The notes under the pieces were generated by a model. It saw nothing but the letters and a program-made list of their open reading frames with translations. It did no database searches and was not told where the DNA came from. Made by a program: the position numbers and the translations under genes. DNA of 64,000 bases from Lineus longissimus (taxonomy: Eukaryota; Nemertea; Pilidiophora; Heteronemertea; Lineidae): assembly GCF_910592395.1 (NCBI RefSeq), contig NC_088315.1:19760219-19824218 (forward strand), in the 5' to 3' direction. Shown one piece after another: positions 47,648 through 57,514 of the stretch. Each line of letters starts with the position of its first letter. Position 1 is the first letter of the stretch.

Positions 47648-48066
47648 GTAAGTGACCACACTGACCATTATACATAGATACACTCTTTCCGCGAATATAT
47701 CGGTAAGAGGTAACTTCGTATTCATAAATTCCTGCCTTTTCTACCGTGTGGGACGTTATGATATACATTCGATAAACCCCCGCAGGAAATCTACCAGTCA
47801 TCACTATTAAATATTCAAACCTGTCGCATGAGCCTGTATCTTACACAAGCCCTTAAGTCCCAACTTCTCATCTCATGACTTAGATGGAAGTCTAACAATG
47901 GCGTCCCACTTCGAGGAAGTTTAAAACTGAGTTAAATCTTTCGTAAAGATTCAGTTTTTTTTAATTATCGATGACTACTTCATTGTAAGGGACCAGTAAG
48001 TTGAGAAAGGCCAGCAGTCACTGTAAAATATATCGACCGAGACATAGTTTTTTTTGTTTACTTCAG
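47648..48066 (+). other. predicted 5'UTR intron of the plus-strand TRIM-like gene
   Basis: Donor CTGAAG|GTAAGTG (GT at 47648) and acceptor TTTTTTTGTTTACTTCAG (AG at 48065-48066), 19 nt before the ATG. Position and arrangement mirror the predicted intron of the minus-strand paralogue. Confidence 0.5.
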
Positions 48067-48085
48067 GATACCGACTTTGTGCATG

Positions 48086-49987
48086 ATGGCGTCTAAGATT
48101 CCTCCTGAGCCAGGTATTGATCCAGTCTGCACGGTCTGCCTCCAAACCCCTGATGTACTGAAAGTTTTAACGACCTGCAAGCATCTTTGCTGTGTTGAAT
48201 GCCTCTCCAAACACCTCAAGAGCCTGTCCGCAGCAAGTGAGAGTTTCCCCTGTCCGATTTGCCAAAAACAGTGCTCCCTACCGAAGAATGGCGTTGACGA
48301 CTTGGAAGATGATGGCAGAGCCGAAGAGTGTGATGAAGAACAGATGACAACTGAGTCTGTCGCTTGCCTTATCTGTGGCATCAAGGGTACTGCAACTGAA
48401 GCTGAGAGTTTATGTCAGGAATGTGGTAATATGTACTTATGCCTAGCTTGCACTCACGTTCACGAAAAAAATAAAGCAACCGCATCACACGTGGTGATCT
48501 CCGTGGCGTCTGCTAAAGGTAAAACTGGAGGAAGCTGCCGAAAGCATAACGAATTATTTGGGAGCTATTGCTGTACTTGTGAGAAACCTTGTTGTCGTGT
48601 GTGTGTGTTTCTTGACCACGGAGACCACGAGGTGAAGAAGATCTGGGAGGTATTCCGCAGCATACTGCAGGAAGTGCAACGGGTATCTGAAGAGTACGAG
48701 AACAGATCAAAACACATGAAAAGGTACGAGGAACAGATGAAGTTTCTGAAAAACTGTGAGGTTTCAAGCAAAAGAGATGTCCTCATACGAGAGATCGAAG
48801 ACCACTCTGAGACATGCATCCAGCAGATTATAAAACAGAAAGAGGAGTTAAAGCAGAAGGTCCTTCAAGACTTCCAGGTTGTGAGGGACGTATATGGCTG
48901 GCTTGAGAAGATCCCAGCATTGAACAAGCTCGACGAAGCAGTCACTAAATCGAAGACTTTGCTACTCGAGGCGGAGGCTCATCCCCGTGACATCGAGAAG
49001 CTATCGGTCATAATACGGCAGATCATGGACTCGGAATTGCCTGAAAATACTAGCGTGGAAAAGTACATGGAGTCATTTACAAGGCTATTTAGAAAGCCTC
49101 CCCAATTTGTTCCAAACATTACTGCTCAGAGCATTGGAGGACTTATGCCAGGTACTCCAAGGAGCAATGCAAGTATTGAGAAGCGTGAGCTAGTCTACGA
49201 AAAGGAACTCCCCGTTGATGATGAAGATAAGTACATTCCATGTGTAGCCAAGCTTAGCAATGATCTCTACGCCGTCGGACATCCAACAGTCCCAGGCACA
49301 CCATCGAAGGCACTTGACATCTACAAGCTTCCTGGTGACTTGCAGCGCACCATCACTGACCATGTCAATCCAGTGTACGATATCGCTGCCACCCCTGACG
49401 GCAACCTCGCAGTCCTCTCTGATGGACAGACACAGGACTCGTGCAGTGTGCGAATTTTTGATCCAGCGACTGGACAGATGAAGACGACACAGGATGTCCA
49501 GGTTCGAAGCCCTATCTCATTCGACGTGAACCTCTGTCACGAGTATGTTGTCCTCAGTCACACTGAAGATGGCAATAAAAAGGTCACTATTGTCGACGTA
49601 AGTGGATCAGTTGAGTACACAAAAGTAGTTGATAAGTCGGTCATCCCAGATGCCTCGAGGATAGCGTGCTGCGGAGGAGCCACTGTCCTTATGGGGCGAG
49701 ATATGATATGTGATGCCATGGATTGTAGGCAATTGCATTCCGATAACTGGATAACTTATATGGACATATCAGCGACCTGGTTCGGGGAGGTTACTTCATG
49801 TTGCGGGTTCCTTAACGAACACATGTTAATGAGGGTCAGTTTAGATCATGGTAAGCTGCAGGATATGTGGTGTACCGAGAAATGTAGGATAGACAGAGGA
49901 AAAAAAGGTGAGGCCAGACTTTCTGTGGTAGGAGGCTACATAGTTTCGTCACAGGATCATACAATAAGGGTGTTTAAAGATGGTTGA
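48086..49987 (+). CDS. RING/B-box/coiled-coil protein with C-terminal propeller (TRIM-NHL-like), paralogue
   Basis: 633 residues from ATG 48086 (MASK start, as in the partner gene); ATG 48083 is one codon earlier. The RING is at 15-59 (C15, C18, C31, H33, C36, C39, C56, C59). The first B-box lies at about 94-135 (CLIC, CQEC, CLAC, HVH). The second is at about 151-181 (CRKH, CCTC, CRVC, HGDH). The coiled coil follows DHEVKKIWEVFRS. The C-terminal blades (KLPGDLQRTITDH, GNLAVLSDG) end with SSQDHTIRVFKDG. Similarity to the 44.5-kb gene runs end to end, roughly half to two thirds identical by eye, strongest at the second B-box and the propeller start. The acidic linker at 70-90 is divergent. An E3 ligase role is inferred from the RING. 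A poly(A) signal AATAAA lies at 50394. Confidence 0.9.
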   Translation: MASKIPPEPGIDPVCTVCLQTPDVLKVLTTCKHLCCVECLSKHLKSLSAASESFPCPICQKQCSLPKNGVDDLEDDGRAEECDEEQMTTESVACLICGIKGTATEAESLCQECGNMYLCLACTHVHEKNKATASHVVISVASAKGKTGGSCRKHNELFGSYCCTCEKPCCRVCVFLDHGDHEVKKIWEVFRSILQEVQRVSEEYENRSKHMKRYEEQMKFLKNCEVSSKRDVLIREIEDHSETCIQQIIKQKEELKQKVLQDFQVVRDVYGWLEKIPALNKLDEAVTKSKTLLLEAEAHPRDIEKLSVIIRQIMDSELPENTSVEKYMESFTRLFRKPPQFVPNITAQSIGGLMPGTPRSNASIEKRELVYEKELPVDDEDKYIPCVAKLSNDLYAVGHPTVPGTPSKALDIYKLPGDLQRTITDHVNPVYDIAATPDGNLAVLSDGQTQDSCSVRIFDPATGQMKTTQDVQVRSPISFDVNLCHEYVVLSHTEDGNKKVTIVDVSGSVEYTKVVDKSVIPDASRIACCGGATVLMGRDMICDAMDCRQLHSDNWITYMDISATWFGEVTSCCGFLNEHMLMRVSLDHGKLQDMWCTEKCRIDRGKKGEARLSVVGGYIVSSQDHTIRVFKDG

Positions 49988-50393
49988 ATGATTGTACAAA
50001 ATGGCCAAGTGTGATCATGTACTATACCGAAGGACCAGTTCAATTCATGTAATGCCTCATACCAGTACCACACCCAACAATAATTTTAAAAACCGTCAGA
50101 TACAGGTACACCTTAAAACCTGCTGACCATTTAAGTCTACCTTTTTTACTCCTTCGTCATTATATACAAAATCAACAGGCGGAGTATATTGAAAACCAGT
50201 GCTTATGCCAGGATTTTAAGTGTGTAAGCGTGTCATCTTGACCTTACACACATGGTAATTGAAATGTTTCGTGCGGTAGATATTTTAGGTCGCCAGGATT
50301 TGGAAGTGGTCTATGACATTATATGTTAGGCTGGCAACCATCAGGGAAGTAATGGTAGCAAGTGTGAAAAATGTTTTCGGTAACATTTTAGAG

Positions 50394-50399
50394 AATAAA
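50394..50399 (+). terminator. candidate poly(A) signal
   Basis: AATAAA about 400 bp after the stop codon of the plus-strand TRIM-like gene, in an AT-rich 3' flank. It is the first canonical hexamer I see downstream. Confidence 0.4.
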
Positions 50400-51413
50400 A
50401 AGACCTTAGACGATCGATTATAGCCTTATACATTGTACAACGTACGCTGAAATGAGAATTGAATGGTGTGTTTTGAGTCTCTGAGAGAGCAAGTCCATCA
50501 TCACCTCTAATCAGACTATAGCAGCAAAACTGTTCACTAGGTGAACCGACCTGTCACCATTGATATCTTGTAAGGAACTGCAACGAATTGAAATGTAACA
50601 TTAGAGTTTCAAATCTTCTGTGACCAATTCCAGCCTGATCCTCATTATTTTCTTCGAAAGGTTTGATAAATCAGGCCCTCATGGTACTTGACTTGTTATA
50701 CTGGAAATGAGTGCTAGTTCCCCCAAACTAGGTGATCATCCTTTCAAGTTTGAAAAAGCAATTTTCATGTTTATTGCTGCTTGGGTAGAAATTGCGTGAT
50801 TTGTACATTTGTTGGTTTTCGTAGTACACAATTATTCTTGTCACTAATCTTGTAATAATATTGTTCTGAAAACGGGTTTTGCTTTAGTTTGAAAACGTCA
50901 GTCACAGACTGTCATCATTACCCGGTAGTTTATGTCGATCAGATGTCGTGTTTGTAAGACAAAAGATCCTATCCAGTTCGGGAAACATCAGAAATTGAGT
51001 ACGTAGTTGAATTCAGGGACTTTTGTTTGTGTACCTGCTGACTCTCGGCATATTTCAAGTACGTAGTTTGATTTATTTATCTTTACGTAGAAGAATTCAA
51101 CTACATCTGTTTGTTATTGATGTTGTGGGGACATAACACATACTTTTTGATGAATGTACGACGCAAATTACTATAAAATGCACAGTCTCGGCAAACCTTG
51201 ATAGATAATTGATCGACTACCGTACGGCAAGGAGCTGTGCGTTTTGAACTAGACATTCGCTGATCGTCCTCGTGAACCGATCTATGGCCTGGGGAATCCA
51301 GCGAGCAGGTGCACAAACAGTCCCTATTCCTGGACAATACTAGCGAACCTGGAATGCAAATTGAAGCTAGTAAGGGTTGTGCGTGCGATGCCTGTCTTCG
51401 CCTCGGGAGGCGC
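50400..51413. other. no recognised gene
   Basis: A short duplicated word, AAGTACGTAGTT (about 50998 and 51057), lies within the AT-rich flank. Nothing else. Confidence 0.4.
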
Positions 51414-51600
51414 CATTACGTTATTAAGCCCCCCGACCTCGCAGTTAAAAGACTGAGCCAAGCCAATACAAGGTCTATTGCCTTTAGACAAAGCCCGCTC
51501 GCACCTCGGCCTAAATTCCCATTGTTCTACTGACTTATCAAAGGGTTATCAGGGCAAATCTTGACAACATCGACACTTCCCGGGTGTCGTGGATGAGCTT
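51414..51600 (+). mobile_element. family A MITE copy
   Basis: Starts CATTACGTTATTAAGCCCCC, then ACCTCGCAGTTAAAAGACTG, CAAAGCCCGCTCGCACCTCG and CTTATCAAAGGGTTATCAGG. The right end is decayed after GACAACATCGACA. Confidence 0.8.
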
Positions 51601-52398
51601 GAAAAGTTGAAGGCATACCTACACCATCCATTGTACGCCATATTGTTTGGCGATGCTGGATGACAGTTTGCGTGATGGAAGTATGTGTACGAAATCGCGC
51701 TCTGACTCAACTTAACCGGCTGGCGGTACAACCTTGACTAAAACAGCACGGTCGTGGAGTATAATAATCCAGGATATACATGATGATGATGATTAATCGC
51801 ACTTTGATTGCGGACACAGCATATTAGCCTACGAGAAGATCGCTGATATCAGCTGTCACCCCGAACATCGTTCGCAAGGACAGCGGGAGTGTCTGTCATT
51901 CCTAATTACCGTGATGGTCATCATGCATTCACGATGGTTTACTGGGAAGACTGGACGATACTTCACTTTACAGAGTATTATAGTCTGATAACAGATAATC
52001 GTCGAACTACCCTACTGCCATATTGGGTCACAGCATCGACATTGCAGGGAGTTGGATTGGGCATGCATTGAGAAGGAGAAAGGGGAATGGGGAGACTTCG
52101 AGAATGAAGGCCATCTCCCTTTATTGACAGAGGATGAATATTTCATAGTCTAGCCACTCCAATGCCATGGCGGTCAACAGGCATATTCTCGTTGATTGTT
52201 CAGACAGTCAAAGGCCCCACAACACTCGGGAAAACCTATTGCTTGCCAATACCGAACTCGACGACCTGAGCTCGATAAACTGAGCCAGATCACAGTTCCG
52301 CAAAGTTTTCTCAAGGTCAGGATCTGCAGGGCTTATCTAAATGACCGAGCCATAATGTCGCTAGGATAACATGTCAAAAATGACATGTTCAGGCGATC
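51601..52398. other. no recognised gene
   Basis: Nothing assignable. Confidence 0.35.
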
Positions 52399-52465
52399 AT
52401 GATAGCCTTCTTCGTATGGTGGATGGTGTGTTTTTATGCTGATATTGCAGTGTCGGATGACTTTG
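52399..52465 (+). CDS. alternative candidate signal-peptide exon
   Basis: ATG 52399 (A at -3) opens MIAFFVWWMVCFYADIAVSD, a hydrophobic leader. The frame reaches GACTTTG|GTGGGC, a phase-1 junction with a weak but usable donor (GT at 52466). It is only 4.8 kb from the phase-1 acceptor at 57245, so on distance it is the better partner for the receptor exon. On donor strength, 5896-5941 is better. It may be neither. Confidence 0.25.
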
Positions 52466-53435
52466 GTGGGCGACACGAGGATAACAGACGCTTGATTCTT
52501 TTAAAACGGTGCCAGTTAGGGGAACAAAATTGGAAGATCATATTCGTATCTGGCTTTGACAGTCGTGTTGACATTAATGTATATACAATCGGGCTTATTT
52601 TCCAAACATTCTATGGCAAACGATACGCTTATATACGTCAAAAGCTTTGAAAATTGTGTGTATTACCGGCGTATGTATACCACATGTAGAACATGTAACT
52701 TCAAGAGGCCGTAATATCTGCCACGGTCATGTACATGATAGCATTTTTATAATGATGACACAAGAAATTCAAGCCACTGCGTCTTAAACAATGTCTATAA
52801 GGGCAATGAAAAACTGGTGGTCAGGAGCCAAAATACATCTTGGCCACAAATACCCCCTTTACGATAAATCAAAGATTGTCTAACCGCTGAAAATACAAAT
52901 TGCGCGATACCACTCCAGGCTGGTGAGAGAAGACTTTGATCTAAGCTTGTTAAGTTTGAGATTAACATTGTCAAGGGGAGGGGAACCTTTTGTATTCTTG
53001 AATTCATGTTGTTTGTGTCGTTGTCCTTGTTGCGTTGACCACTTCCTGGACGACCACGGATCCATCCCGTGCAGCGTTGTCAGTACCGTGCATTCATTCG
53101 GGTGCCTCCTGTCAATAACAACCGTCAAGCGCCGCATTGTTAATCCACGACATTCTGTTGACATACCGAATCCTGTCCGGGGAATTTGAGTGACAGAACC
53201 AATTATACAATAAATTAGAATCAAAGGTGAGGTTGAAAATGATACAAAGAAGTACGGAGACTGAATAGACCGAGATCGATATGATAAAATGCCAGGAAAT
53301 TCATTTATTTATTTCATAAATCGATTTGACTTCGAATTCATAAGAGATTCCAAGTTGCTCTTTGACTCTCGTTGACTTATTGCCGGCATTTGTAAGGACC
53401 CATGCATACAATAAGTTGAAGACTGACGGAGCTGT
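52466..53435. other. no recognised gene
   Basis: Nothing assignable. Confidence 0.35.
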
Positions 53436-53600
53436 TGGAGTGGCGCAGTGGAACATTAGCGCCCGCCACCACCGACTTGGTCGGTCCCAGTCCTGGTCTA
53501 CTCATATCATAGGGAGGGCGACTCTCTGTCATAGAGAGCGTTTCCTCCGGGTTGCTCGGTTTCCTCCTACAGTCTATCATGTCTAAAGGACTAATAATGT
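53436..53600 (+). mobile_element. tRNA-derived SINE
   Basis: A box TGGCGCAGTGG at 53441, a decayed B box (GTCGGTCCCAGTCC), then GGCGACTCTCT, GTTTCCTCCGGG and TCGGTTTCCTCCTACAGTC. Block order is the same as the minus-strand copy at 26470-26645. The 3' end is not certain. Confidence 0.7.
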
Positions 53601-53884
53601 GCTTATAGCTCACGGGCTCTCGACTCTGTCTGCCTTTTTGTCAAATATTGAGGGGAAACACTCAGAATTGGAAACACCCGAAGACGTTACGAACAAAATG
53701 ATACCCCCATCTTCATACTTTCTAAAATAACTGAGCTACTTCGATTTTTGTGAAAGGGCAACACTAGAAGACGGGCAATATCAACATTAACCAGTCTGAC
53801 AAACCGCACCAGGCCATCCTTGATTACAGCAATAGACTGGATAACTGCAACATCTCTCTTCCCCAATAACTGTTCGTGCCAGTG

Positions 53885-54125
53885 AACAATGGGATTCAGG
53901 CCTAGGTGTGAGCGGGCTTTGTTTAAAGACAATAGACCACGTATTGGACAATAGGCTGCGAGGTACGGGCCATATTAACGTAATGCAAGAATTGCCCCTG
54001 ATTACCCTTTGATAAAACTGCAGAACAATGGGAATTTAGGTCTCGGTGCGAGCGGGCTTTGAGACCGTGTATGATTGGGCTAGGCCTGAATTTGCGAGGT
54101 AAGGAGCAAATAACTTAATATTGAT
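53885..54125 (-). mobile_element. two adjacent family A MITE copies
   Basis: The first (to about 53984) has CAATGGGATTCAGGCCTAGG, GAGCGGGCTTTGTTTAAAGA and an AACGTAATG end. The second follows at once with ACCCTTTGATAAAACTGCAG, GGTGCGAGCGGGCTTTGAGA and GCGAGGTAAGGAGC. Both lack their left parts. Confidence 0.75.
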
Positions 54126-55295
54126 ATCGTATGATAATATCATGGGCGCTTACGACAGTCTATTTTATCTCAATTTGCTACAAGCGTTACCAGTGGGCGT
54201 CTAATGGTCGATTTAACACACTCAAAGACGCCTACGGTTTGGAAAGGTTTTACGATGAAGATTGAACGTACTTGTAAAAATGATGATTTTCTATGATCTT
54301 TTAGCGGGCAATGTTTAGCGTGGTTCACCTGGCCTATGTGGCTAATGTGGTTTGAGCTACGAATGCCATTCATCCGTGCTTTGAGCGACCAATACAATTA
54401 CAAAGTATTGAGAAAATCATATTCACAAGTTTCTGGTGCCGAATTGTTATCAAATATCTCTATTAATGGTGCATTTCCATATATATTGAAATCTTGTTTG
54501 AGGATTTTGACGGATGATGGTAGAGGATGGATAGAGCTAATACATTTGCTTGCCACTCCGCGCTCAAAGCAGCAATTTGATTGGCTGATTTCGTGGATAG
54601 AACTCTGGGCAATTTTTGACAATCTCACGAAGATACTGTGTGACCGTGTGACCGAGGTGCTTAGATATTGAAAAAAAATGTGATTGGCTTTTTAACCACA
54701 TTTCCGCGCATAAAAAACACAGACATGCTGCTTTACGAAAATGATTTAAAGAATCCATCTATATCATCGATAAAGCAGCATTACGCTCTTTGAAGGTTTG
54801 AATCGCTTCGCTAATGTGATAAGGTTCAGCAGTACGCGCATGTTTACAGGAGTTGTTGGGCAAGATCGCAGTTACCTCGCCAAGCCAAAACCGCCACAAA
54901 AACCTCGTCGGCTGAATTCTACCTAGATTGTATTTTCTCAAAATTACCAAATATCACAAGAGCTGATAGAATGTCCTCTTCTTGCTGCTTTCCTTGTCTC
55001 GCCAGACAGAAAATAACCACTTATAGATTTAGGATTTCCTTTCCCAGGCTGTGTGGCCAAATAACAAAGATGTCAGGTGAGGCTATCAGCAATTGTCATA
55101 TCTCACGCGGGGGTTGATCTCGGGGTCTCCTCTAATGGTAATGGAAATGTCGTGGTCGTAATGGGCTGGGTCCGTTGAGGATAACATCGGGGACAAGTAA
55201 TGATTGGCTTGGACATTTATTATTTATTGGAAAGTTGGAAGAATCTTTTGTTGGTGTCATGGCTGACGACAGACAATAGACGATGCAATGCATGG
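54126..55295. other. no recognised gene
   Basis: A 111-codon frame (54336-54671, plus) resembles no family known to me and may be chance. Confidence 0.4.
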
Positions 55296-55495
55296 TAACG
55301 TTTTTTCAGATAGATCTGGCCAAAGGTACCTGGCTGACCTCTTGTCACTAAACTGTAACAGTGTGATCACAAATAGTAATGTTACACAGCCCTGGGCAGC
55401 CGGTGTCATAGCAGGATAAGATGTGATCTGGTCACATTCCTGTTTTCATCTAATAAAAGTACCTTTGGCCAGAACGATATGAAAAACACTTTACA
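55296..55495 (-). mobile_element. family F MITE, uninterrupted copy
   Basis: TIRs of about 37 bp: left TAACGTTTTTTCAGATAGAT, then CTGGCCAAAGGTACCT; the right end is its reverse complement with a few changes. It has the GCCCTGGGCAGCCGGTGTCA body in reverse. It serves as the empty-site reference for the insertions at 4974 and 40009. Confidence 0.8.
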
Positions 55496-56261
55496 GTCAC
55501 ATAGTATATGACAAGGACAAATTCCCGATTCTACTATGACAATTCGGAGCCCAATGGATGTGATGGGATTAAGCCTGTCTTGATTTCATTTGCGGGGACT
55601 CTCTATCAAACTGTAATTGATCTGTCATACATGAGACGTATTCAATTCAAGGCCGGGTATCGCCGACCCCATTACCATTGAGAAATGACCAGTACATGTA
55701 CTGTACATATAGATGTCTAGTACTGTTAGTAACAGATAGGGCAGATTGATCCCTCTGAAGATCCATGCATACAACTCTCACAATACGTAATAATAAACAG
55801 ATCCAGTGGAAGTTGTTATGGAGCGGGCTGGTGCAGAATCTGCTCAGAGGAAGCGCTAATAGGCATGTCTCGCAACCCACACGAAGCGTACGAACGACGA
55901 AATACAAAGTTTGAACTAAATTGGCGACTTTTAAAATTTGCCCGCCTACAACTAGGTATAAAGATTTGCGAGTCTCCTGTAAATGAGGAAGCACAAAACT
56001 ATTTGATGACGTGATAGACCTTCGTATTTCGTATTACGTTGTAAGTAGGGGTTGCGAAACTTCCCTATTATGAAAAACGATCATCACTATTGTAAAAATC
56101 GACCATATTTTTATCATATTTTATCGTCTGATAGATTGTTGCCTTAGTCTTAGACGATACAATGACCATACGAAAATTTCTAGTAATAATTATTTCTGGT
56201 AATAAATAAGCTTTAAAAACCTCTGCGAAATGATCTCGCAGGCATTCTTCTGTTGGCTTCC
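55496..56261. other. no recognised gene
   Basis: Nothing assignable. Confidence 0.35.
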
Positions 56262-56420
56262 AGTGTAGAAGTTTGGATGTCCTAGGATAGAAAGTCCGGG
56301 ATCAAATGATTCTATTATGCGCTTTAATCTCTGAGCTATTGATCATGGCCACCATACCCCATACAACAATAGGGCCACACACTCTTTCAATGGGACATTT
56401 TCTGCTTCTTCAGCGACTTG
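56262..56420 (+). mobile_element. family G MITE copy
   Basis: GTGTAGAAGTTTGGATGTCC at the left, GATTCTATTATGCGCTTTAA and CTCTGAGCTATTGA in the body, ACAATAGGGCCACACACTCT and GGGACATTTTCTGCTTCTT at the right. Collinear with 40009-40171. Confidence 0.75.
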
Positions 56421-57244
56421 AGCGAACGCATCGCTGTGATCGTAGACAGTTTCGATGCGGTGGGAAGATAGCGCAGACGGCAATGTCTCCATTTCTTCCC
56501 CATCTTTCTATGATCCGAATATGACACCATTAAACTCTACTTATATCGTTCTCCCTGATCGGGCGATATTCCTAATGCAGTCAGTGACCAACAGCGAGTA
56601 ACTCGCACTGGCTCAGGGGATGCTTTTCCTTCGCATTTGATCCATCTGTCGGAGCCGGAGGCGCGATGATTATGACAAGCCATGTGTAACCTCCGGGGTT
56701 CAAATCGCCGGAAACAATGAAGTCATCTTCACTGACCCTCTTCGACTATTCGGAAATCATCGAGAGTAGAACCATTCCGTGTAGAATTTCCAGGTTGGGA
56801 TGACCAATGTTTGTATTCGCGCGGGTGACGTCATTTGGCGGTCTACGCAGTTTCGTATGTCTATTTTGCGACAGTTGCTGATGGATGTTCATGGCGAATG
56901 ATGTACTCAGGTCGGACAAGAGCCTAGGTTACGATCTTATTCAGATTCATACTCATGTACAATCCATTCCCTTTAAGATCAGATGTAATGAATGTAAATA
57001 TATAGCTATTGTTGTTTGGTCAATGCTGTTTTCGTCACGTCGATTCCTATGCGTGAGCTCTGTGGATGACACTGCATCCTATAACGATTATGCTTTGTGT
57101 TTCAGAGATGAACTGTTCCCTGTGCCTCTATAAAGCGTCCGACAGAGAGTGATGCTGCTTCTGGGAGAACGCTATAACTCCAGGTATTGAAGAATGACCA
57201 ATATTTTGGCCAACACCTACATTCTTCCCTTTCTATCTTTCCAG
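56421..57244. other. no recognised gene; upstream intron of the receptor exon
   Basis: Ends in a strong polypyrimidine tract and acceptor (CTTCCCTTTCTATCTTTCCAG, AG at 57243-57244). No signal-peptide exon is visible in this stretch. Confidence 0.5.
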
Positions 57245-57479
57245 GTGTCATGGTCAACGGAAAGGGAACCATTCCGCCGGATCTTAACTATGATCACGTG
57301 ACTGAAACAACAGCAGAGACAAAACACAATACGCCCTCCACGGTACTGCCTGAAATTCTCACAACTTCAAAATATACGTCGTCCTCAAAAGTTAACTTCC
57401 AAGTGTTGGATGTTAAGTCAACGTTTCTACCAAAAATACTCGTATCATCATCACCATTATCATCATCACCATCATCATT

Positions 57480-57514
<35 letters not shown>

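Noticed and set aside
48077-48085. TRIM-like protein starting at TTG 48077 (three extra residues)
   Set aside because: An animal gene would use ATG. ATG 48086 gives MASK, the same start as the paralogue.
54336-54671. 111-codon plus-strand frame with an overlapping 76-codon minus frame
   Set aside because: Neither shows a domain, signal peptide or splice support.
56640-56720. Possible tRNA-like unit (GGGGTTCAAATCGCC)
   Set aside because: Only a B-box-like word is present; no A box at the right spacing and no fold.
57187-57244. Receptor exon starting at the in-frame TTG 57187
   Set aside because: There is no ATG there, and the stretch contains a polypyrimidine tract ending in CAG at 57244, so it is intron. 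The exon starts at 57245.
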